Part shown: piece by piece, positions 16,625 through 22,942 of the stretch
How the letters are laid out: each line of letters opens with the position of its first letter
How positions within the stretch are numbered: position 1 is the first letter of the stretch
Source: Verrucomicrobiota bacterium
GTDB taxonomy: Bacteria > Verrucomicrobiota > Verrucomicrobiia > Limisphaerales > JAHEOI01
DNA length: 22,942 nucleotides
Assembly: GCA_018610125.1 (NCBI GenBank)
Contig: JAHEOI010000191.1
Location: 1-22,942 of the forward strand
Direction of reading: 5' to 3'
The notes under the pieces: model-generated
The model's input: the letters and a program-made list of their open reading frames with translations, nothing else
Databases searched by the model: none
Told to the model about the DNA's origin: nothing
Made by a program: the position numbers and the translations under genes

Positions 16625-17449
16625 ATGAAGTTCGGTATTTGTAACGAGATCTTTGATGGTTGGAAGATCGAAGAGGCAATGGAATACGCCGGACAGGTCG
16701 GCTACGATGCCATTGAAATGGCTCCAATGACCTTGGCGCAATACGTGACCGATATTTCTGCCAAGGAACGGGAGCGAATCCGCGATGCCGCAGCGCGGAC
16801 CGGGATTGAGATTTCGGGGATCCATTGGGTGTTGCGGGAGACCGAAGGCATGCACTTGACGCACCCGGACAGTCAGGTCCGAGAGCGAACCTCCCGCTAT
16901 TTCTGCGATTTGGTTGATTTCTGCAGCGACATCGGAGGTCAGTACATCATTAATGGCTCTCCCAAACAGCGCAATCTCATGCCGGGTGTGAGTCCGGAGC
17001 AAGCTTGGGACTGGGCGACCGAAACGCTTCGCCCCGCTGTCAGGCTTGCGGAAGATCGAGGGGTGGTGATTTGCTTTGAGCCGTTGGCACCCACGGAGAC
17101 CGACTTCATTACCACGGCAGCCGAAGGGGTGCGGTTTGCTGAGAGGTTTGCCAGCTCTTCGATGAAAATCATTCTCGATGTCAAGGCGATGTGCTCGGAG
17201 GGGAAACCGATCCCTGAAATCATCCGAGAGTCGTGGCCCCACTTTGCTTATTTCCATGCCAACGACCAAAACCTTAAAGGCCCCGGCTTCGGAGAGGTCG
17301 ATTTTCGCCCGATTGCCGCTGCGCTGCGGGAAGTCGGCTACAATGGTTACGTCTCAGTCGAGGTGTTCAAGTTCGAAGAAGGCGCCGAAGTGATCGCCTC
17401 GCGCAGCATCGATTATCTCAAAGAGACCTTTCAGCTCTCCACGGCCTGA
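16625..17449 (+). CDS. Sugar phosphate isomerase/epimerase, xylose-isomerase-like TIM barrel
   Basis: A 274-aa protein of the AP endonuclease 2/xylose isomerase-like TIM-barrel superfamily. Candidate metal ligands are E152 in CFEPLAP, D185 in ILDVKAM, H211 in YFHANDQN and E246 in VSVEVF. This is the E-D-H-E set of ketose 3-epimerases; from memory, these numbers equal those of the Pseudomonas cichorii D-tagatose 3-epimerase. GFGEVDF (221-227) is also typical of the hydroxypyruvate isomerase/epimerase branch. Cytoplasmic, with no signal peptide. It follows pyrF by 57 nt on the same strand and has a weak GGTGGCGG just upstream of the ATG. Fold and metal site are well supported; the substrate, a ketose or ketose phosphate, is not. 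Confidence 0.85.
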   Translation: MKFGICNEIFDGWKIEEAMEYAGQVGYDAIEMAPMTLAQYVTDISAKERERIRDAAARTGIEISGIHWVLRETEGMHLTHPDSQVRERTSRYFCDLVDFCSDIGGQYIINGSPKQRNLMPGVSPEQAWDWATETLRPAVRLAEDRGVVICFEPLAPTETDFITTAAEGVRFAERFASSSMKIILDVKAMCSEGKPIPEIIRESWPHFAYFHANDQNLKGPGFGEVDFRPIAAALREVGYNGYVSVEVFKFEEGAEVIASRSIDYLKETFQLSTA

Positions 17450-17510
17450 TACAGGAGCCCGTTAATGGTAAGTTGACCTTCCTCTTCCCGCCCGCGGCCG
17501 GAACCCATAC

Positions 17511-17540
17511 CAAGGGAGAACAAGGGAGAACAAGGGAGAA
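17511..17540. repeat. Tandem repeat, three perfect copies of a 10-bp unit
   Basis: CAAGGGAGAA occurs three times head to tail, ending 3 nt before the left arm of the inverted repeat. The copies are identical, which suggests recent slippage. Confidence 0.9.
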
Positions 17541-17543
17541 GTG

Positions 17544-17626
17544 GGACCTCGGGGACGACGTCCCTATCAAGGGGGGCGGAGCCATTCGTTTTTTCTCTGC
17601 CGATAGGGACGTCGTCCCCGACGTCC
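17544..17626. repeat. Long inverted repeat, 25-nt arms
   Basis: The left arm (17544-17568) and right arm (17602-17626) are reverse complements with a single mismatch, spaced by 33 nt. The inner 18 nt are GGGGACGACGTCCCTATC on the left. Each arm also has a small internal near-palindrome (GGGAC / GTCCC). Located between convergent stops, it could act as a bidirectional transcription block, a REP pair or a miniature element. No T-run follows either arm. Confidence 0.85.
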
Positions 17627-17680
17627 TAATAGGCGACCCCATGCATGGACTGATTAACCCCGGGTATCCCCTGTTGCCGG

Positions 17681-20600
17681 TCAACTGGTTTCTGTTTTCC
17701 GACCGGTGAGCCTGTTGAGCTTGGCAGCGGCGTCGCTGAAAAGGGTGTACACCACCGGAATCACGAACAGCGTCAAGAATGTGCTGGTGATCATTCCGCC
17801 CACGACGGCAACGCCCATCGGACGACGACTCGCGCCGCCTGCCCCCATGCCGAAAGCGATTGGGAGGATCGCGGCGATCGTCGCGGTGCTGGTCATTAAA
17901 ATCGGACGGAGTCGAACGAGTCCGGCTTGAATCATGGCCTCGTGGGCATCGTGGCCTTTGGCGCGCCATTGATTGGCAAATTCGACAAGGAGGATCGAGT
18001 TCTTGGTGACCAGGCCGACAAGGAGAACCATCCCGACCTGGCTGAAAAGGTTGATATTCATTGCCGGGATGCGCGGCACCAACGTGCTCAGCCAGTGCGC
18101 ATAGACCGGTGGATCCGAGCTATAATTGGCCCAGGCATAGAAGATTTCACCCCAATGATCGACCCAGTTTAATAGCCACAGCGCTCCCAATGCCCCCAAT
18201 CCTGCCAGTGGCAAGGCCAGCATTACCGTGAACGGATGCACCAAGCTCTCGAATTGAGAGGCCAGCACCATGTAAACGAGCACGATCGCCAGCAACAAGA
18301 CGAACAAGACCTCATTGCCGGATTCCTTGAGGTCTTCGGCTTCTCCGGACCACGTGTAGCGGAATCCCGGAGGGAGGTCCTCCTTCAGCATGCCTGCCAC
18401 CTTTTCCATCGCCGTGCCGAGCGGCACGTCCACAAGACTGGCTTGTACCGTGGCGCTCCGACTTCGATTGTGGTGGAAAATGGCGGTCGGAGCGGCCCCT
18501 TCTTGGTAATGGATGACGTTGTTGAGCTGCACGAGGCCGCCACTTTGACGGCTTCGCACATAGATTTTTTCGAGGTCTTTCGGGGTGAGTCGGGCCTGTC
18601 GCTGGAGCTGGACAATGACGTCATATTCTTTGCCCTGACGTTTGATCCGGCTGAGATCAACGCCCCCGAAAAGGATTTGAAGTGTGCGCGATATGTCTTG
18701 GACCGACACGCCCAGGGTGGCCGCTCGATCCCGCTCGATCCGCACGCGCACTTCCGGTTTATTGACTTGAAATTCCGTGCGCACGTTCGAGAGGAAATCG
18801 AGTCCCCGAAGCTTGTTTACCAATTGAGAGGTGTAATCGTTTAGCCGGTCAAGATCCTGATGCTGAAGGACAACTTGAAATTGCTGGCTGAAGCTCCGAC
18901 CGATCGCTTTGGGGATAATCGGAAACGCCATCGCGCCTTCCAAATCGCTGAAGAATCGGGCGCTCAAACCGTTCGGGCCATTCACGATGTCTTGGACCCG
19001 TCGGTCTCGCTTGTCCTTGAGCGACATGAACATCAGCCCGCTATTCGCCTCGCCGGGGCCGGAGCGCGAAAGCGCCACCGCCGAAAAGAAGTTCTCCACC
19101 TCCGGGATTTCCTCGACGATCGACTCCATTTCCCGCATCACACCATCGGTGTACTCGCTCGTCGATCCTTCCGGGGCATCGACAATATTAATCAGTCGTC
19201 CTTTGTCCTCCTCGGGGAGGAAAGAGCTTTCCAGTCGCACGTAAAAGAAGCCCATCAACGCGATCGCGCCGACGGCCACGCTCGATAGGAGGAGGCGATG
19301 ACGGAGGCTCCATCGCAGGAGATTGCCGTAGCCTTTGCTTAGGGCGTTGAATCCGCGCTCGAAAGCGTTGAAAACGGCCCCGTGGCGTTGCTCATGCGCC
19401 GGCTTGAGAATGCCGGCGGCCATCGTCGGACTCAGTGTCAATGCCACGAACGCGGAGATGATGACCGCTCCGCACATTGCCAAGGCGAATTCGACAAAGA
19501 GTCGACCCGTCGTGCTCGTCTGAAACGCCAGCGGCATGAAGACCGCAACCAGCGAGATCGTGATGGTGATGATGGCGAAGCTTATCTCGCCCATGCCGCG
19601 AAAGGCAGCTTGTGCCGGTGACATCCCGTCTTCGATGTGCCGGTAGATGTTCTCCAAAACAACGATGGAGTCGTCCACCACGATTCCGATCGCCAGGACA
19701 AGGGCCATCATCGTCAGGATATTGACCGAATAATCCATGATGTAGAGGAAAAGGAAGGCCCCGATAATCGAGACCGGCACCGCGACCGTCGGGATGATTG
19801 TCGACCGAGGGTTCCTCAAGAAAACAAAGATCGTGCCGATGACCAGGATGAACGCGATTCCGAGTGTCCACCAGACTTCTTCGACCGCCTGACCGATATA
19901 GCGCGACTCATCATAAGGGATGTTGATGTTGATTCCGGCCGGCAAGGTCGGCTTGAGTCGATCCAGCTCCTCGCGGATTCCCTCGGCCACCGCGATCGTA
20001 TTGGCCGTGGATTGGCGAACAATACCGAGACCGACCGCAGGGAGCCCGTTGGAGCGGGCGACCGTTCGGAGGTCTTCCACGCCGACGCGGGCCTCGCCGA
20101 TGTCTTCCAAGCGGACGAGCGTATCGCCCTTGGTGCGAATGATCATCCGATTGAACTCCTCGGGCGTCTTGAGCTCACCTCGGGTTTGGATGGTCAGCTC
20201 GCGCTGCCAGTTCTCCACTCGACCGCTTGGCAGCTCGACATTGTTTTCCTTGAGCGCCTGCTCGACATCGAGGACAGTAACTTGATGCGCCGCCATCTTT
20301 TCGGAATCGAGCCATAGCCGCATGGCGAAGCGCTTGCTTCCACCGATGACGACGGACGAGACTCCTTGAACCGTTTGAAGCCTTTCTTGAAGCTGATTTT
20401 CAGCGATGTCGGTCAGCTCCAGAGTGGAATGCCGCTCGCTGTTAAGAACGGCCCACATCACCGGGCGGGCATCCGCTTCCTGCTTGGCAACGATCGGCTC
20501 TTCGACTTCTTCCGGGAGGCTCCCACGGACACGCGATACACGGTCCCTGACATCCTGCGCCGCAACGTCGATATCTCGGGATAGATCGAACTCGATCGTG

Positions 20601-20872
20601 ATGTTGCTGACCTGTTCTCGACTTTCACTGGTCACCTTCTCGATCCCTTCGATCCCATTGACCTGTTCCTCAAGGCGCTCGGTGACCTCTGTCTCCACTA
20701 CTTGGGCGTTGGCACCCGGATAGACGGTGGTGACATTGACGATGGGGGGGTCGATATTCGGTAGTTCGCGAACCGGTAAGCGCTGCAGGCCGACAAAGCC
20801 AAAGACGACGAGGGCGAGGCTCATCATCGACGCGAGCACAGGACGCTTGATACTGATGTCGGATAAGAGCAT
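17681..20872 (-). CDS. RND efflux pump, inner-membrane permease (HAE1/AcrB type)
   Basis: Proton-driven multidrug exporter subunit, 1063 aa from the ATG at 20872. It has the duplicated RND architecture: a first helix after SDISIKRPVLASM, a large periplasmic loop, a central helix bundle, a second periplasmic loop and C-terminal helices. Proton-relay residues are present as D400/D401 in AIGIVVDDSIVV and K957 in LVTKNSILLVEFANQ. FLPEEDKG (551-558) marks the second repeat. A stretch at about residues 903-938 between two late helices, with WVDHWGEIFYAWANY, is longer than usual. The frame is open to 20944, but that would overlap the adaptor. From 20872 there is an 18-19 nt gap after the adaptor stop. 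It should pair with the adaptor and an outer-membrane channel encoded elsewhere. Confidence 0.96.
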   Translation of the reverse strand: MLLSDISIKRPVLASMMSLALVVFGFVGLQRLPVRELPNIDPPIVNVTTVYPGANAQVVETEVTERLEEQVNGIEGIEKVTSESREQVSNITIEFDLSRDIDVAAQDVRDRVSRVRGSLPEEVEEPIVAKQEADARPVMWAVLNSERHSTLELTDIAENQLQERLQTVQGVSSVVIGGSKRFAMRLWLDSEKMAAHQVTVLDVEQALKENNVELPSGRVENWQRELTIQTRGELKTPEEFNRMIIRTKGDTLVRLEDIGEARVGVEDLRTVARSNGLPAVGLGIVRQSTANTIAVAEGIREELDRLKPTLPAGININIPYDESRYIGQAVEEVWWTLGIAFILVIGTIFVFLRNPRSTIIPTVAVPVSIIGAFLFLYIMDYSVNILTMMALVLAIGIVVDDSIVVLENIYRHIEDGMSPAQAAFRGMGEISFAIITITISLVAVFMPLAFQTSTTGRLFVEFALAMCGAVIISAFVALTLSPTMAAGILKPAHEQRHGAVFNAFERGFNALSKGYGNLLRWSLRHRLLLSSVAVGAIALMGFFYVRLESSFLPEEDKGRLINIVDAPEGSTSEYTDGVMREMESIVEEIPEVENFFSAVALSRSGPGEANSGLMFMSLKDKRDRRVQDIVNGPNGLSARFFSDLEGAMAFPIIPKAIGRSFSQQFQVVLQHQDLDRLNDYTSQLVNKLRGLDFLSNVRTEFQVNKPEVRVRIERDRAATLGVSVQDISRTLQILFGGVDLSRIKRQGKEYDVIVQLQRQARLTPKDLEKIYVRSRQSGGLVQLNNVIHYQEGAAPTAIFHHNRSRSATVQASLVDVPLGTAMEKVAGMLKEDLPPGFRYTWSGEAEDLKESGNEVLFVLLLAIVLVYMVLASQFESLVHPFTVMLALPLAGLGALGALWLLNWVDHWGEIFYAWANYSSDPPVYAHWLSTLVPRIPAMNINLFSQVGMVLLVGLVTKNSILLVEFANQWRAKGHDAHEAMIQAGLVRLRPILMTSTATIAAILPIAFGMGAGGASRRPMGVAVVGGMITSTFLTLFVIPVVYTLFSDAAAKLNRLTGRKTETS

Positions 20873-20891
20873 GAGGCGAATCAGTGGGCGA

Positions 20892-22025
20892 TTAGGTTTT
20901 TGAGCTGGAGGGGGAGTTTGTGGCAGAGGAGTCGCCGGAATCAAGCCACTTCAGGTAGGGCTCGGCTTCCTCTTTGGGGGCGAATGTCACCGAACCTCCC
21001 GGGCGAACCTTCTGGATCCCTTCCACGATGACCTTCTCCCCGGCTTGGAGTCCCTTCCGTATCTCGACGCGTCCCTCCATTCGGACGCCCACTTCTACTG
21101 GACGGCTCTCCACCTTGTTTTCGTTGTTGACTACAAAGACCGAGGTCACTTCGCCATCCCTTTGAATGGCCGCTTCGGGGATCACAACGGCGGACTCGCG
21201 GATTTCTGTGGTCAGGCCGGCGTTCCCGAACATACCCGGTTTCAAACGGTGGTCGGAATTGGGGATCCTTGCCTTGACAACGGCATTTCGGGTGTCGGGA
21301 TCGACCTCCGGGGAGATGAAATAGACCTCGCCCTCAAAGGACCGATCCGGATAGGCCGGCACTTTGACGTTGATCGTTTGCCCGATTTGGAGCTGACCCA
21401 GAAAGCGCTCCGGCACACCCGCTTCCAGTTTGATCGGATCGAGATCAACCAATGTTGTCAGCGATTGGCTCGGTGCAATGACTTGGCCGGGACTGACGTG
21501 GCGCTCGCCGACAAGCCCTCCAAACGGCGCCTTGATCGTCGCATCGTCCAACTGCTGTTTCATCAGCTCCAAGGTCGCCTTTTTGGCATCAAAGGTTGAA
21601 GTGACCTCGTCGAATTCCTGCTTCGAGATCAATTCGTCTTCGAAAAGCTCCTTGTTTCGATGGTAACTGATCTCGCTTAAACGAAAGTCGGCCTTGGCAT
21701 TGTTGAGGCGAGCGTTAAGCTTGGCCGTCTCGAGCTGGATCAATACTTGCCCGGGTTGCACCTGATCCCCTTCCTCAAAATGGATGGTCTCGATCGTGCC
21801 TTCCCTCTCCGATTTGACTTCGACGATCTCGTTTGCCCGGAGGGTTCCAACCAGGGAAATTGTCTCTTTGACCGATTCCGAGCGAGCGTCGATCGCGACC
21901 ACCTGAGTGGGCCGAGCACCACCTGGGCCTCCTTGTGAGCTTTGGGTGCAACCGGCCAAAACGCCGGTGGTCACCACGGCAAGGATGACCCAGAGAATAG
22001 GAGCCGTTTCGAACCGATTGTTCAT
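20892..22025 (-). CDS. RND efflux periplasmic adaptor (membrane fusion protein), lipoprotein
   Basis: A 377-aa adaptor linking the RND permease to an outer-membrane channel. The N-terminus has a lipoprotein signal: hydrophobic ILWVILAVVTTGVLAG, then C26 in the lipobox LAGC. The barrel-sandwich/lipoyl half-motif GTIETIHFEEGDQVQPGQVL (about 75-94) is followed by a helical hairpin region (about 98-156) and the second half-motif ATIKAPFGGLVGERHVSPGQ. A beta-barrel and membrane-proximal domain come next, with VRPGGSV near the end. It lies 43 nt after the TetR stop and just before the pump gene, forming a tetR-adaptor-pump operon. No outer-membrane factor is present here. Confidence 0.95.
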   Translation of the reverse strand: MNNRFETAPILWVILAVVTTGVLAGCTQSSQGGPGGARPTQVVAIDARSESVKETISLVGTLRANEIVEVKSEREGTIETIHFEEGDQVQPGQVLIQLETAKLNARLNNAKADFRLSEISYHRNKELFEDELISKQEFDEVTSTFDAKKATLELMKQQLDDATIKAPFGGLVGERHVSPGQVIAPSQSLTTLVDLDPIKLEAGVPERFLGQLQIGQTINVKVPAYPDRSFEGEVYFISPEVDPDTRNAVVKARIPNSDHRLKPGMFGNAGLTTEIRESAVVIPEAAIQRDGEVTSVFVVNNENKVESRPVEVGVRMEGRVEIRKGLQAGEKVIVEGIQKVRPGGSVTFAPKEEAEPYLKWLDSGDSSATNSPSSSKT

Positions 22026-22068
22026 ACAAGATAATATTACCGCAATTGAAAGGGGAGTGTTCGAGGCC

Positions 22069-22665
22069 TCATTGCTTCCGTGCCCCGTTGAGGAAGAGTT
22101 GAATTGTTCTTCGCGCTGTGTCTCGATTAAGGGCCTGTTCGCCGCGCATGACCACTTCCGCCATGGCGTGAATGTTCATCAGCCCGTAAATCCCCATTGC
22201 CAGCTCCTCACTCCCAAACTCGGCATTAAGCTCTTCATCCGCCAATCCTTCTTTCACAAGTTCATGGATAAAACCAAAGTTTCGCCGACATTTATCCATC
22301 GATTGGGCTTCCGGAGGAACCTCGCCCGAAGCGGCAAAGGCGGTCGAAAAGGTCAATCGCATCAGCTCGGTATGCTCGTTCAAAAAGCAAAATAACGCCG
22401 CCAGGATCTCCTCAAGCTGTTCAGGTACTGTATCGGCTCGCTTGGCGGCCGATTGCATCAACCGATACCGCTCATCATGGGCGTAATCGACCAATGCCGT
22501 GAAAAGATCGGCTTTGTTTCGAAAATGATAGTAAAGGCATGGCTTCGTGACATTGGCGGTCTCAGCGATATCTTGGACGCCTGTGCCGGCATATCCATTA
22601 TTGGCAAAGAGGTGCAAGGCCGCTTGCAGAATGTCTCGGCGCGTCTGTTGTCCGTGGGGTTCCAT
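22069..22665 (-). CDS. TetR/AcrR family transcriptional regulator
   Basis: A 198-aa regulator from the ATG at 22665. The N-terminal helix-turn-helix domain is clear: TRRDILQAALHLFANNGYAG (8-27), VQDIAETANVTKPCLYYHF (29-47), NKADLF. The C-terminal ligand-binding domain contains NEHTELMRLTFSTAFAASGE, typical of regulators controlling exporters. The frame stays open upstream to 22782, but those 39 residues are low-complexity and not TetR-like, so the internal start is better. It is the first gene of the efflux operon, 43 nt before the adaptor, and probably represses its own promoter until a pump substrate binds; that is inferred from family and position. Confidence 0.94.
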   Translation of the reverse strand: MEPHGQQTRRDILQAALHLFANNGYAGTGVQDIAETANVTKPCLYYHFRNKADLFTALVDYAHDERYRLMQSAAKRADTVPEQLEEILAALFCFLNEHTELMRLTFSTAFAASGEVPPEAQSMDKCRRNFGFIHELVKEGLADEELNAEFGSEELAMGIYGLMNIHAMAEVVMRGEQALNRDTARRTIQLFLNGARKQ

Positions 22666-22680
22666 TCGGCTATTTACCGA

Positions 22681-22709
22681 ATGGTAGGTCAACTTGCGAG
22701 CCTGGTCAA
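22681..22709 (-). promoter_or_regulatory. Candidate promoter of the tetR-RND operon
   Basis: On the minus strand TTGACC (22709-22704) and TACCAT (22686-22681) are separated by exactly 17 nt, a good sigma-70-like match. Transcription would start about 8-10 nt before the ATG at 22665, leaving almost no leader. The hexamer TTGACC is repeated inside the spacer (22692-22687), a possible operator half-site. Confidence 0.35.
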
Positions 22710-22808
22710 GTCGAAGCGGTGGGGGAGTATCGGAGTATCGGAGTGGAGGTCGCGACGCGTGTGGAGCGGTGGTCACGCGCACTGCTAACTTAATGGCAGT
22801 GCTGCCGA

Positions 22809-22875
22809 CCCTACCACCGCTGTTGCGGTAGGGACCGCACTCCGCTGCGGTCCGCGCCTTCGCCTGTGCGAAGGC
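22809..22875. repeat. Cluster of three stem-loops including hairpin repeat copy 2
   Basis: Three adjacent hairpins. The first is CCCTACC (22809-22815) with GGTAGGG (22827-22833). The second, 22832-22853, is an 8-bp stem GGACCGCA / TGCGGTCC with loop CTCCGC, the relative of the element at 6583-6604. The third, 22856-22875, is a perfect 8-bp stem GCCTTCGC / GCGAAGGC with loop CTGT. The cluster resembles a compound REP-type element. Confidence 0.65.
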
Positions 22876-22890
22876 ATTCGGAATCTTGAC

Positions 22891-22941
22891 TCAATTCGGC
22901 ACCGGGGTCCAAGCTCGTTCATGGATTGACTGGAGGGCTGC
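22891..22941 (-). CDS. Possible 3' end of an unidentified minus-strand gene
   Basis: Sixteen codons before a TGA at 22893-22891 read AALQSIHERAWTPVPN from the window edge. The residues look protein-like, and a perfect hairpin (22856-22875) lies 15 nt past the stop, as a terminator would. Such a short reading frame can also occur by chance, and I cannot name a family. Confidence 0.2.
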   Translation of the reverse strand, partial: AALQSIHERAWTPVPN

Positions 22942-22942
22942 A

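Larger units (their letters stand above)
17450..17680. other. Intergenic region between convergent genes with nested repeats
   Basis: No credible gene lies between the stops of the epimerase and RND pump genes. The region carries a tandem 10-bp repeat and a long inverted repeat, listed separately. Its plus-strand reading frame is a low-complexity shadow. Confidence 0.6.
22666..22890. other. Non-coding right-margin region with hairpin cluster
   Basis: Upstream of tetR I see the candidate promoter, a short tandem AGTATCGG pair near 22727-22742, and a run of hairpins between 22780 and 22875. I see no convincing gene in either strand. Confidence 0.5.

Noticed and set aside
17511..17540. Tandem repeat considered as a CRISPR array
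   Set aside because: The units are only 10 bp with no spacers, and there are no cas genes nearby.
17544..17626. Inverted repeat considered as a classical intrinsic terminator
   Set aside because: The loop is 33 nt and neither flank has a T-run immediately after the stem, so it is recorded as a repeat.
17418..17969. Minus-strand open frame of 183 codons across the inverted repeat
   Set aside because: Arginine- and serine-rich, overlapping the 3' end of the epimerase gene and the pump in another frame, with no recognisable domain.
19637..20317. Plus-strand open frame of 226 codons rich in D and R
   Set aside because: Antisense to the RND pump, with a repetitive charged composition typical of shadow frames.
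22666..22782. N-terminal extension of the TetR reading frame
   Set aside because: Proline- and arginine-rich residues without similarity to TetR proteins. The domain begins right after the ATG at 22665, and a candidate promoter falls inside the extension.

Overview
The window looks like a chromosomal segment of a free-living Gram-negative bacterium. Four features point that way: an RND efflux pump with a lipoprotein adaptor, two exported M16 peptidases, a polyphosphate kinase, and densely packed genes with short gaps. GC content is moderately high by eye. A DUF5069 protein and a ceramidase-like secreted hydrolase are frequent in Verrucomicrobiota/PVC-type and some Nitrospirota genomes. I lean towards one of those groups, but the sequence alone does not settle it. 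There is no phage, IS transposase, CRISPR array, tRNA or rRNA that I can support.

Layout, left to right. (A) 1-5939, minus strand: a tight probable operon read right to left, flavin reductase-like protein, LOG-family protein, active M16 peptidase, inactive-type M16 partner with an extra C-terminal domain, then bioF running off the left edge. Three junctions overlap by 4, 4 and 8 nt. (B) 6109-6546, plus: a lone DUF5069 gene, divergent from A. (C) 6752-15579, minus: polyphosphate kinase, a small esterase, a GT4 sucrose-phosphate/mannosylfructose-phosphate synthase, a fusion of a sucrose-phosphatase-type HAD domain to a GH100/debranching-type glycosidase, a fructokinase, and a secreted ceramidase-like protein. 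(D) 15830-17449, plus: pyrF and a sugar epimerase-like TIM barrel. (E) 17681-22665, minus: TetR regulator, RND adaptor and RND pump, an apparently self-contained efflux operon. The right margin (22666-22942) is a hairpin-rich gap, possibly with the last few codons of another minus-strand gene.

The most interesting unit is the disaccharide module in C. Three adjacent genes could make a non-reducing fructosyl disaccharide phosphate (GT4), dephosphorylate it (HAD domain), split the disaccharide (GH domain on the same polypeptide) and rephosphorylate the fructose (PfkB kinase). That closes a synthesis-breakdown loop, with the two opposing activities fused. Other points worth a look are the active/inactive M16 pair, a hairpin repeat whose two copies differ by a compensating base-pair change, and a long inverted repeat next to a three-copy 10-bp tandem between convergent genes.
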